64,000 nt of DNA from a virus. A program made the translations under genes and the position numbers. The DNA is taken from positions 1 through 64,000 of the IMG/VR virus record IMGVR_UViG_3300043427_001127; one strand, written 5' to 3'. This document shows positions 1-5,164 of this stretch, in pieces (position 1 is the first letter of the stretch; every line of letters begins with the position of its first letter). The notes beneath the pieces were generated by a model, which saw only the letters and a program-made list of their open reading frames with translations, was not told the origin of the DNA and searched no databases.

Positions 1-15
1 GACCCTGTAGACTAA
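1..15 (+). repeat. Leader repeat, copy 1 (GACCCTGTAGACTAA)
   Basis: This is the first of three exact copies of GACCCTGTAGACTAA (also at 193-207 and 389-403), each upstream of a tiny GC-rich gene. Here the core is followed by CAGCAT instead of GATCAAT, so the TAAGAT -10-like hexamer of the other two copies is altered to TAACAG. The leader resemblance continues further, with CGAAACGAACCGACC just before the start codon at 37. The window edge cuts off whatever lies upstream. Confidence 0.8.
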
Positions 16-36
16 CAGCATCGAAACGAACCGACC

Positions 37-186
37 ATGACCCGCCTGATCTTCCCCCTCGCTTCCCTCGCTCTCTGCCTCTGGGTTGGCGGCAACGCCC
101 TCTCTGCTGGTCTGCAGATCACCAAGGCACACGCCGACCGCCTCGCTGTGACAATGTGCCAAGTGTCCGAGACTGACTGCCGCTGA
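37..186 (+). CDS. Small secreted or membrane-anchored protein, unknown function
   Basis: A 49-aa reading frame that starts at ATG 37, right after a leader repeat, and ends in TGA at 184-186. The first 24 residues look like a signal peptide or single membrane anchor: Arg at position 3, a hydrophobic run rich in Leu, Ala and Trp, then a plausible cleavage site after Ala-Leu-Ser-Ala. The remaining 25 residues are polar with two cysteines (MCQ and DCR), compatible with a periplasmic disulfide. Codons are strongly GC-ended, unlike the phage structural genes downstream. I recognise no family. It was called from the start codon, the matching repeat leader and the even spacing of the cassettes. Confidence 0.5.
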   Translation: MTRLIFPLASLALCLWVGGNALSAGLQITKAHADRLAVTMCQVSETDCR

Positions 187-217
187 CCCCCTGACCCTGT
201 AGACTAAGATCAATCAA
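183..217 (+). promoter_or_regulatory. Repeat copy 2 with candidate sigma70-type promoter
   Basis: Repeat copy 2 (core 193-207, then GATCAATCAA at 208-217). It contains TAAGAT at 205-210 as a candidate -10. CTGACC at 183-188, overlapping the upstream stop codon, is a candidate -35 with a 16-nt spacer. The same TAAGAT -10 follows a perfect TTGACA at 1148-1176, which supports reading the repeat as a promoter and leader module. It lies 13 nt before the start codon at 230. Its promoter role is inferred. Confidence 0.5.
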
Positions 218-229
218 ACGAAACGACCC

Positions 230-382
230 ATGACCGACTTCGACACCTGCTTCACCGAGATCCAAGATGCCCCTGGTGAGATCTTCGACATGGACTTCGA
301 CGACCGCTGGGATGCCGACGACTTCGACCGCCGCCGTATGGAGCGTGACGGTTGGGCGACTGTCTGCTGGGATGGGCGCTGA
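230..382 (+). CDS. Small acidic protein, unknown function
   Basis: A 50-aa protein starting at ATG 230, just downstream of repeat copy 2. It is extremely acidic (13 Asp in 50 residues by hand count), with a basic RRRMER patch at residues 34-39 and an aromatic C-terminus. Forty of its 50 sense codons end in G or C, which supports real coding but also marks a composition foreign to the AT-rich phage genes from 1207 on. Small acidic phage proteins often act on host proteins or mimic DNA, but nothing in the sequence proves such a role here. No family was recognised. Confidence 0.5.
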   Translation: MTDFDTCFTEIQDAPGEIFDMDFDDRWDADDFDRRRMERDGWATVCWDGR

Positions 383-413
383 GGCGCTGACCCTGTAGAC
401 TAAGATCAATCAA
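379..413 (+). promoter_or_regulatory. Repeat copy 3 with candidate sigma70-type promoter
   Basis: Repeat copy 3 (core 389-403, then GATCAATCAA at 404-413). It has TAAGAT at 401-406 and a poor -35 candidate CTGAGG at 379-384 with the same 16-nt spacing as copy 2. A run of 12 C follows at 416-427, directly before the ATG at 432. Its promoter role is inferred. Confidence 0.45.
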
Positions 414-415
414 CA

Positions 416-427
416 CCCCCCCCCCCC
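416..427 (+). repeat. Poly-C tract (12 C) in a gene leader
   Basis: Twelve consecutive C followed by TAC, ending 4 nt before the start codon at 432. A second run of 11 C followed by TAC lies at 627-637, right after the same gene. Long homopolymers in a leader are prone to slippage, and the complementary strand is a G-run. Confidence 0.85.
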
Positions 428-431
428 TACC

Positions 432-626
432 ATGCGCCTCTCCCCTGCTACCCGCCTCGCTGACCGCCAGACCGTCTGGGTCAGCTACCGCAACGATGGC
501 AGCGCCTGGAATCAGAACCCCTCTATGGTCTACCCCGTGGGCATCCCCGCCACCGTATGGGCGGCGCAGTTCGCTGAGGTGCATCATGATGAGGCAATCG
601 CCAAGATCCCCACGTTTGAGCACTGA
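432..626 (+). CDS. Small protein, unknown function
   Basis: A 64-aa frame with GC-ended codons that starts at ATG 432 behind repeat copy 3 and the poly-C tract. The protein has an SYRNDGSAWN-type segment near residues 18-28 and an alanine-rich, His-containing C-terminal half (VHHDEAIAKIPTFEH). There is no signal peptide and no membrane segment. It precedes a HicA-like gene but shows none of the HicB partly-RNase-H features expected of the matching antitoxin, so I do not assign it as HicB. A start from position 496 in another frame is possible but less likely given the repeat leader. Confidence 0.5.
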   Translation: MRLSPATRLADRQTVWVSYRNDGSAWNQNPSMVYPVGIPATVWAAQFAEVHHDEAIAKIPTFEH

Positions 627-645
627 CCCCCCCCCCCTACGGGGG
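627..645 (+). repeat. Poly-C tract with C5/G5 hairpin
   Basis: Eleven C (627-637), then TAC, then GGGGG (641-645). The last five C can pair with the five G around a 3-nt loop. There is no T-tract, so it is not a standard rho-independent terminator. It begins immediately after the stop codon of the 64-aa gene. Confidence 0.6.
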
Positions 646-659
646 CACCCCCTACAGAC

Positions 660-677
660 GACCCATCATCCTAGCAC
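660..677 (+). repeat. 18-bp direct repeat, left copy
   Basis: GACCCAYCATCCTAGCAC with Y=T. It ends 1 nt before the ATG of the HicA-like gene. The right copy (890-907) differs at one base and overlaps that gene's stop codon, so the two copies bracket the gene exactly. Confidence 0.8.
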
Positions 678-678
678 C

Positions 679-891
679 ATGCCATCACCCCTCAAGTGGA
701 AGCAAGCAGAGCGAGATCTGAGAGCGAGCGGCGCTGTGCTCAAGCGCACGACAGCATCGCATCAGATCTGGAATCACCCCGCCTGGCAGACTGATGTGAT
801 CTTGCCGACCCATGGCAGCAAGGGGCGCAGCACCATCAGCCCTGGCATGTCCGCCGTGGTTCGCAAGGCACTGGCCGCGGCGACTGCATGA
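679..891 (+). CDS. HicA-like mRNA-interferase-type small protein
   Basis: A 70-aa protein starting at ATG 679. The arrangement matches HicA family toxins, double-stranded-RNA-binding-fold mRNA interferases that cut mRNA under translation. An N-terminal helix (residues 6-18) leads to a VLKRTTASHQIWNHP strand pair, where the family has an Arg-x-x-Gly-Ser-His core with the catalytic His. Then come ILPTHG and a C-terminal PGMSAVVRKAL helix. Gly of the usual GSH is Ala here, which may weaken activity. No HicB antitoxin is visible on either side. The gene is bracketed by an 18-bp direct repeat. HicA-like assignment is by motif only; a non-toxic dsRBD-fold protein is the alternative. Confidence 0.6.
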   Translation: MPSPLKWKQAERDLRASGAVLKRTTASHQIWNHPAWQTDVILPTHGSKGRSTISPGMSAVVRKALAAATA

Positions 892-907
892 CCCACCATC
901 CTAGCAC
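890..907 (+). repeat. 18-bp direct repeat, right copy
   Basis: GACCCAYCATCCTAGCAC with Y=C, overlapping the TGA of the HicA-like gene. It is the partner of the copy at 660-677. No gene with a matching start follows, so this copy may be a leftover leader of a lost cassette. Confidence 0.8.
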
Positions 908-1147
908 AGTCGCACCTGAGGACAGTCCAACGGTGCGACGCCCGTGCGACGGGCGCGGCCGAGCGAAAACCCATAGATACTATAAACCTACAAAACTTTG
1001 AAAACGCTCGACCGATTACGCTTTCATTTTAAAATTTTTTCCCAGAAAAAAATGCTCAAAAAACCTCACAGGACTCTAACAACTCAAACGACAAAAACAG
1101 AGGAACTCTCATACATTTGGATGACTTTGAAAGAACTCGTTAAGATC
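908..1147. other. Non-coding junction between GC-rich island and AT-rich phage region
   Basis: No convincing gene. The GC-rich side has an inverted repeat TCGCAC (910-915) with GTGCGA (933-938), and a 7-bp hairpin CGCCCGT/ACGGGCG (939-955, 3-nt loop) without a T-tract. From about 965 the sequence becomes AT-rich abruptly. A weak TTGGAT-N18-TAAGAT pair (1117-1146) could be a second promoter just before the strong one at 1148. Confidence 0.6.
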
Positions 1148-1176
1148 TTGACAACTCGCACGTCCCGTGCTAAGAT
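1148..1176 (+). promoter_or_regulatory. Strong sigma70-type (early) promoter
   Basis: TTGACA at 1148-1153, a 17-nt spacer, and TAAGAT at 1171-1176. The -35 is perfect and the spacing ideal. Transcription would begin near 1183 and run into the secreted protein at 1207 and the small genes behind it. The -10 matches the one in the GC-island repeats. This is the expected form of a phage early or middle promoter read by the host polymerase. Confidence 0.75.
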
Positions 1177-1206
1177 TCAACCAGAAAACGACAACACGAT
1201 TTAATC

Positions 1207-1647
1207 ATGAAAACACTCTCAGTACTTTTGAGTTTGGCGACTCTGCTGCCCTCTGCGTCCTTCGCAGGTCTTCTGCATCCTGGATACGAAACCTCCACCA
1301 GACCGAGTGGAGCTGTAATCACCGATAGAAACGGTGGTAAGTACAGAATCTCTCCTGGTGAAGGAAGTCTGCGTCATATCTACAATGCAGAAATGGCAGC
1401 AGGCAAACCCACAAGTCTCAGTTGGATTGAGCAAGAAGCGATTGGAGTCTTTCAGAAAGATCAAAAAATCGCTCAGTATCAGAGCACTGTACAATACCAA
1501 CCACCCTCGTTCTTTCAAGGATCCAGCGGTGCTCCGATCGTAGTTCCACCGACTGTGATTAATACTCCTGGTGCTGTACCCCGTGAATGCCGCAGAAAGA
1601 GCATTAGTCTATTTCTTTTCTTTGATCTGCGAAACGAAGATTGCTGA
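1207..1647 (+). CDS. Exported protein, unknown function
   Basis: A 146-aa protein with a clear Sec signal peptide: Lys at position 2, hydrophobic core LSVLLSLATLLPS, and a predicted cut after Ala-Ser-Phe-Ala (residues 17-20). The mature part is polar with a Pro/Val-rich stretch (about residues 105-125) and two cysteines, at 128 and at the very last residue, that could form a disulfide. The strong promoter ends 30 nt upstream, which supports this start, although no clear Shine-Dalgarno is present. The stop overlaps the next start as TGATG (1645-1649). I recognise no family. Expression from an early promoter and export suggest an action in the host periplasm, which is inference. Confidence 0.7.
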   Translation: MKTLSVLLSLATLLPSASFAGLLHPGYETSTRPSGAVITDRNGGKYRISPGEGSLRHIYNAEMAAGKPTSLSWIEQEAIGVFQKDQKIAQYQSTVQYQPPSFFQGSSGAPIVVPPTVINTPGAVPRECRRKSISLFLFFDLRNEDC

Positions 1648-1814
1648 TGGAAGGACTTAGAGCTGTGGTAGTATACCGACAAGAAGGAAAAATAGAATGC
1701 CACAGTACTCATGGCAGAGTTGTAATGTTATCATTCAGCTCTGTCGTTTTTCCTATGGTGATTAATCACATTCGCCTTAGAGTTTTACCTAGTGACATTT
1801 ACTGGGTTGAATAG
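1647..1814 (+). CDS. Small protein (55 aa), unknown function
   Basis: A short gene beginning in the stop codon of the exported protein (TGATG overlap) and ending in TAG at 1812-1814. The product is beta-rich and compact, with the pattern MEGLRAVVVYRQEGKIECHS near the N-terminus, then alternating hydrophobic residues and a DIYWVE end. Translational coupling and the absence of a gap support it as a real gene. No family was recognised. Confidence 0.6.
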   Translation: MEGLRAVVVYRQEGKIECHSTHGRVVMLSFSSVVFPMVINHIRLRVLPSDIYWVE

Positions 1815-1844
1815 TGATATATAATGTAAACTGATTATATAACA

Positions 1845-2039
1845 ATGACTGCAAACGTTTACGAATCCACCGTAGAATACAACGAAGATTTCGGTGAATA
1901 TTATCTCACCATTCCCGACGAGCTTTTAGAGCATGTTGGTTGGGAAGAAGGTGATGTGCTAGAATGGCACATGAACAAAGATGGCACGGTCTTACTTGAA
2001 CGTGTCGATGAGTTTTTTGATGGAGAAGAAAATGAGTGA
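1845..2039 (+). CDS. AbrB/SpoVT-fold small protein
   Basis: A 64-aa protein with the pattern of a swapped-hairpin AbrB domain: EYYLTIPDELLEHVGWEEGDVLEW (residues about 18-41, split here into the IPDELL and WEEGDVLEW elements), then a Gly-Thr-Val-Leu-Leu-Glu strand. Family members bind DNA as dimers and act as transition-state regulators or antitoxin halves. The unusual acidity of this copy (tail DEFFDGEENE) makes DNA binding uncertain. A TATAAT at 1820-1825 just upstream could serve as a -10, without a good -35. It overlaps the next gene by 8 nt. Confidence 0.65.
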   Translation: MTANVYESTVEYNEDFGEYYLTIPDELLEHVGWEEGDVLEWHMNKDGTVLLERVDEFFDGEENE

Positions 2040-2388
2040 ACCACTGAGAATGCAACAATCAAATACAAATCCATTAGCATATCGTTTAGTCGATAAGAAT
2101 GGTAACGTAGTCGAAGATAAAACTTTCGATAACTTTGATTCTCTTGCAGACTTTATGATGGAGCAAGCAGAAAAGTATTATCAAGGATTAGTCGATCCAG
2201 ACACTACTGTTGAAATGACAGCTTTTGACAATACTGGCAAAGTTTTATATCAAGATCAAGCAAGTTATACAAACAATGACACAGGAACAGGAACAGGAAC
2301 GCATCAAGAACTTGAGTCTATTCTCACAGAACTTGTTAACGAACGAACAGAAGATTCAGATAATGCAGCAGGGTTTGGAGAAACTTAA
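2032..2388 (+). CDS. Hypothetical protein (118 aa)
   Basis: I chose ATG 2032 over the upstream in-frame ATG at 1981 because it has GGAGAAGAAA just before it and only an 8-nt overlap with the AbrB-like gene. The protein has a small beta-alpha front half (YRLVDKNGNVVEDKTFDNF, then a SLADFMMEQAEKYY helix) and a low-complexity Thr/Gly stretch at about residues 83-90. That stretch is encoded by a three-copy ACAGGA hexamer (from 2281). The C-terminus is acidic. No family was recognised. Confidence 0.6.
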   Translation: MSEPLRMQQSNTNPLAYRLVDKNGNVVEDKTFDNFDSLADFMMEQAEKYYQGLVDPDTTVEMTAFDNTGKVLYQDQASYTNNDTGTGTGTHQELESILTELVNERTEDSDNAAGFGET

Positions 2389-2539
2389 AGAGCGTGTTGC
2401 TTATTTGGAAGCAAGAATGGATAAGATTCCCGATCCTTTTGTGATTTATTACAAAGAACCAGGAAAAGAGGGGTATTCTAAGCTTAACGAAGCTTTGGAT
2501 AATCTTTATGCAGATTTAGAAAAGTTGAAAAATCAATGA
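2363..2539 (+). CDS. Small coiled-coil protein (58 aa)
   Basis: Best start is ATG 2363 (MQQGLEKLKERVAYLEARMD), which overlaps the upstream gene by 26 nt. An earlier in-frame ATG at 2276 would force a 113-nt overlap. The front is a heptad-type helix (residues 3-19), followed by a short proline-containing link and a second helix ending in LYADLEKLKNQ. Its stop overlaps the next start (ATGA). The function is unknown. Small coiled-coil proteins in phage structural operons often serve as assembly factors, which is only a guess here. Confidence 0.5.
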   Translation: MQQGLEKLKERVAYLEARMDKIPDPFVIYYKEPGKEGYSKLNEALDNLYADLEKLKNQ

Positions 2540-3852
2540 CTGAAATAAATCCATTTAGGGGTACAAACTTTTTGTGCGCTGTTTATTCCTTTTTCGATTT
2601 TTCGTTGGCTGGTAGAATCTTACCTTTGTATGTTCCGAAAGAGATATTTACTGCGGCGTTTGCAACCTCGTTGAACTGGGCTCGTCTTGCTCTAACGTTT
2701 TTCGTAGATACGAGACAACTGAGACCTTTGGGACCGTTTGATGATTTAGAGAAGTGGTTAGAAAACAGGAAGTACTCCGACAATCCACTCATCCCGTATT
2801 TAAATACATACGACATTTTTGCCATTCCCATCACTTTCAGCCCAGATTTCTTTGAGCAACTTCAAGCAGCACCAAATCCTGCTGAAATATTTTCTGTTCG
2901 ATCCATATTTCTTGGTTGTGAGTTAGAATCTCCGATAAAAGGAAAGGATGATGACAATGCAACTGCATATCGTTATACAGATAGTAGAACTGGAAAATCT
3001 TACAAGAAAAAACCAAAGATAAACTACTCTGATTATTATGATGATGCTAAGTTGCTGTGGAAACCTGCATTATGCCAGGAACCTGCTGTTTTTGGTGTTT
3101 TACCCGTTCCAATGTCGGTTGTTGCCACTCTAGGTGGAGAAGTGATTTATCCGACTGCTCCAGCACCATCTTTGGGTCTGGAGTTTACATATTTCATTAC
3201 AGGTTATTTTACCGAAAGAAACTTTTTTGACCGAGAATGGATTACTGAGTGGGGAGTAATAACAGATGGCACTAGTTTACCGTATAGAATCAAGGTAGAT
3301 TGTTTTGGTGCATATTTCCAAGATCCGAATACTTACACAAATGCTGGAAACAAAGGTACTGATATTGCAGCAACTGAGTTGGAAGATAAACATTGGATTA
3401 AGTTTACCAGTTGGGATGTTGACGATTTTTACGAACCAGACTTCGGTAAAGCTACTTGGATTGATAATTCAAGAATCGAGAGATATGTACGAGGTGCCAC
3501 TAAAGTTTTACAATACAAACCTTCTGAGATCGGTAGTTTAAGATTCTATTTTTATTTCTACGTTGAAGCGGATGTTTACTCTCCCATCAGCATTATGGAT
3601 CATATCTGTCATCTGACAGTAAAATATAATAATAAGATTGCGGAAGAAAGAATAAAATACATGTATGCAGAAGAAGATGCAAATCAAAAGAGATGCCCAT
3701 TCTTAAATGAAGCTACTGTCATGCAGTTAACTGCGGAACATTACGGATTTCCGAACGTTGAGGCGTATCTGGAGTATAAATATGCCATAGGATCTAACTT
3801 TGGTGGCGGTTATCTTAACAATCCGCGCACCAATCCAAACCCAAATGTTTGA
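2536..3852 (+). CDS. Unknown 438-aa protein upstream of the PAAR spike
   Basis: A well-formed 438-aa gene coupled to its neighbour by an ATGA overlap. I do not recognise its family. It is rich in aromatic residues (many FYFYFY-type strands around 335-345). It has a basic SRTGKSYKKKPK segment near 150-162 and a C-terminal Gly/Asn/Pro tail. No signal peptide or helix cluster of a membrane protein is seen. In T4 the genes before the PAAR gene 5.4 encode gp53 and the gp5 hub-lysozyme. This gene occupies that place but shows no lysozyme motif. A baseplate hub or wedge role is inference from position only. Confidence 0.7.
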   Translation: MTEINPFRGTNFLCAVYSFFDFSLAGRILPLYVPKEIFTAAFATSLNWARLALTFFVDTRQLRPLGPFDDLEKWLENRKYSDNPLIPYLNTYDIFAIPITFSPDFFEQLQAAPNPAEIFSVRSIFLGCELESPIKGKDDDNATAYRYTDSRTGKSYKKKPKINYSDYYDDAKLLWKPALCQEPAVFGVLPVPMSVVATLGGEVIYPTAPAPSLGLEFTYFITGYFTERNFFDREWITEWGVITDGTSLPYRIKVDCFGAYFQDPNTYTNAGNKGTDIAATELEDKHWIKFTSWDVDDFYEPDFGKATWIDNSRIERYVRGATKVLQYKPSEIGSLRFYFYFYVEADVYSPISIMDHICHLTVKYNNKIAEERIKYMYAEEDANQKRCPFLNEATVMQLTAEHYGFPNVEAYLEYKYAIGSNFGGGYLNNPRTNPNPNV

Positions 3853-3875
3853 CATTTCAAGCAAAAGGCAGTAAA

Positions 3876-4316
3876 ATGGCAGTACCAGCAAAACTTACTC
3901 CCGCAAACCTCAATAACCACGCATCATTTATGCCAACTGGTCCAGAGTTAGCACCTGGAGTTGGGTATTCTGCGAATGTATTTCTAGAAAATCTACCCGC
4001 TATTCCTGCTGGCAGTCAGTATCTTCCTCACGATATACCTCCCGATATTATTAGTTGTCTCTTGAGACCACCACACAGAGATGAAGTGAGAGAAGGATGC
4101 CCTACTGTATGGGTAAATGGTCAACCAATGGCAAGAGTGGGTGACGGAATACAAGCACCTCTAGCATATCATCCATCTCCTCTTGCTCCTGCAGGGGTTT
4201 TAAGAGTTGGAGCATCAACAATACAAGTTGATAGTGGTCCTCCTATTCCTTATATTGGATGGCCATCTCTTCCTGTTCCTACTCCTCCTGGCAGAAAACC
4301 ACCAAGATTATGTTGA
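3876..4316 (+). CDS. PAAR-type baseplate spike tip protein (gp5.4-like)
   Basis: A 146-aa protein with the PAAR signature: an N-terminal stretch followed by REGCPTVWVNGQPMARVGDGI (residues about 71-91, given as core elements CPTVWVNG and ARVGD), then GVLRVGASTIQVDSGPP and a Pro-rich end. PAAR proteins form a metal-bound conical tip on the central spike that pierces the cell envelope. His and Cys residues such as the two His in PPHRDE and AYHPS could bind the ion. I prefer ATG 3876 (AAGG 7 nt upstream) over a TTG at 3849 that would overlap the previous gene. It is equivalent in place to T4 gene 5.4, ahead of the wedge genes. Confidence 0.8.
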   Translation: MAVPAKLTPANLNNHASFMPTGPELAPGVGYSANVFLENLPAIPAGSQYLPHDIPPDIISCLLRPPHRDEVREGCPTVWVNGQPMARVGDGIQAPLAYHPSPLAPAGVLRVGASTIQVDSGPPIPYIGWPSLPVPTPPGRKPPRLC

Positions 4317-4354
4317 TTTGAAGTTTACATTTCATTTATTAAATAAATAAGATT

Positions 4355-4501
4355 ATGGCAAAAGCACCTAGTTTTAATAAGTCTAGTTATGTTCCTGGCA
4401 AACCCAAGTGTACTCGCCAGGGTCGCTCAAAAAACACAAACCTAGCGGCATCCAGTCGCAACGGTCGCAAAAAACGCTACAGAGGACAAGGAAATGGCTA
4501 A
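4355..4501 (+). CDS. Small basic conserved cyanophage protein (48 aa)
   Basis: A 48-aa, very basic protein (MAKAPSFNKSSYVPGKPK start; KKRYRGQGNG end) with one cysteine. It starts at ATG 4355 behind an A/T-rich leader with TAAATAAATAAG. Its charge suggests nucleic-acid binding or ribosome interaction. I recall similar short proteins in T4-like cyanophages near the baseplate genes, always unnamed. The end overlaps the next gene (ATGGCTAA at 4494-4501), showing translational coupling. Confidence 0.65.
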   Translation: MAKAPSFNKSSYVPGKPKCTRQGRSKNTNLAASSRNGRKKRYRGQGNG

Positions 4502-4679
4502 AAGACGCGCAAGAAACGAAGACGGAACATTCGTTGCTGACGATCCAAATACCCCAGAAAACGAAGCATGGGAAGAAGTACCAGCAGGTGAGGCAGCTCC
4601 TAGGGTTTTTGGATGGGTTGCAGGTAGAAATGCGAACCGTCAGATTCACCCAGACACCAATCCAGAAGTACTAGGATGA
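4494..4679 (+). CDS. Small conserved cyanophage protein (61 aa)
   Basis: A 61-aa protein beginning MAKRRARNEDGTFVADDPNT and overlapping the upstream 48-aa gene by 8 nt. An AGGACAAGGA stretch just upstream serves as ribosome binding site. A basic head is followed by an acidic middle (ENEAWEEVPAGEA) and a QIHPDTNPEVLG tail. Similar RNEDGTF starts are common in short phage and ribosome-associated proteins. I know no function. Confidence 0.65.
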   Translation: MAKRRARNEDGTFVADDPNTPENEAWEEVPAGEAAPRVFGWVAGRNANRQIHPDTNPEVLG

Positions 4680-4689
4680 GATAAGTTGC

Positions 4690-4914
4690 ATGTCTATGCT
4701 CCAACTTGACCCTCAAATACCCGTCTTGACCCCTAAAGGGTCGGGATGGGCATTTTTTTTAATCGATAGAAGTCAAGAACATGACCTAGAATGGGTAGTT
4801 TTCTTGGATGAAGGCGGATTTTGCTGGACTTTTCGCAATTCAGATGTTAGAATACAGAAAAATATGACCTTCGGGCGCGAAAATATTGAAAAATTCGGGA
4901 TAGCAACCCCGTAA
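4690..4914 (+). CDS. Conserved cyanophage hypothetical protein (74 aa)
   Basis: A 74-aa protein with the pattern MLQLDPQIPVLTPKGSGWAF then DRSQEHDLEWVVFLDEGG, CWTFRNSDVR and QKNMTFGR. I recognise this as a small conserved family of T4-like cyanophages without known function. The second Met (4696) is an equally good start. An internal GACCC/GGGTC hairpin and T8 run (4728-4760) lie in the coding region. They are more likely coding coincidence than a terminator. Confidence 0.65.
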   Translation: MSMLQLDPQIPVLTPKGSGWAFFLIDRSQEHDLEWVVFLDEGGFCWTFRNSDVRIQKNMTFGRENIEKFGIATP

Positions 4915-4947
4915 AAAGTTCTGTTTAACCTTTTTAGGAGAAAACAG

Positions 4948-5139
4948 ATGGCAAAATACCAAGTCGATAGAGACATTTCGTATATGAAAGAGAACTGGGG
5001 CACCACAAAGTTGATTACTGACTACGATTCTCTTTCGAAATCAGAAAAAAATAGAAAAAATGACCCCCCAGAGAATAGACTAGGAAAGCATTGTGGTGGC
5101 AAAGAGGGATTTGACGATTACGTGGAGTGGTGGGTATAA
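4948..5139 (+). CDS. Hypothetical protein (63 aa)
   Basis: A 63-aa protein with a clear AGGAG ribosome binding site (4936-4940). It is charged and hydrophilic, with a YDSLSKSEKNRKNDPPENR centre and a WWV end. Its stop codon lies inside the first late promoter box of gp25. No family was recognised. Confidence 0.6.
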   Translation: MAKYQVDRDISYMKENWGTTKLITDYDSLSKSEKNRKNDPPENRLGKHCGGKEGFDDYVEWWV

Positions 5140-5154
5140 ATAATACTATAAATA
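5135..5154 (+). promoter_or_regulatory. Two tandem T4-type late promoter boxes before gp25
   Basis: TATAAATA at 5135-5142 and again at 5147-5154. T4-like phages read late genes from a TATAAATA -10 box using gp55 and gp33. Expected starts lie about 6 nt past each box, near 5148 and 5160. Both give very short gp25 leaders without a Shine-Dalgarno. Confidence 0.75.
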
Positions 5155-5164
5155 CCGTCTTTTT

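Noticed and set aside
252-623. 123-aa minus-strand frame across the GC-rich island
   Set aside because: GC-rich sequence has few stops. It runs opposite to three genes with matching leader repeats and has no ribosome binding site.
916-928. CTGAGGACAGTCC resembling the conserved GAGGAAAGTCC of RNase P RNA
   Set aside because: Only a short match with a mismatch. No other RNase P RNA conserved regions or pairing partners are near.
998-1204. 68-aa frame on the + strand in the AT-rich leader
   Set aside because: The strong TTGACA-N17-TAAGAT promoter lies inside its end, the composition is low-complexity Lys/Thr and there is no ribosome binding site.
2225-2539. 104-aa version of the small coiled-coil gene
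   Set aside because: It would overlap the upstream gene by more than 110 nt; the ATG at 2363 gives a compact coiled coil with a normal overlap.
3849-3875. TTG start for the PAAR gene
   Set aside because: It overlaps the preceding stop and has no ribosome binding site, whereas ATG 3876 has AAGG at good distance.
4728-4760. GACCC/GGGTC hairpin followed later by T8 as a terminator
   Set aside because: Only 5 bp, a 10-nt gap before the T-run, and inside a conserved coding frame.
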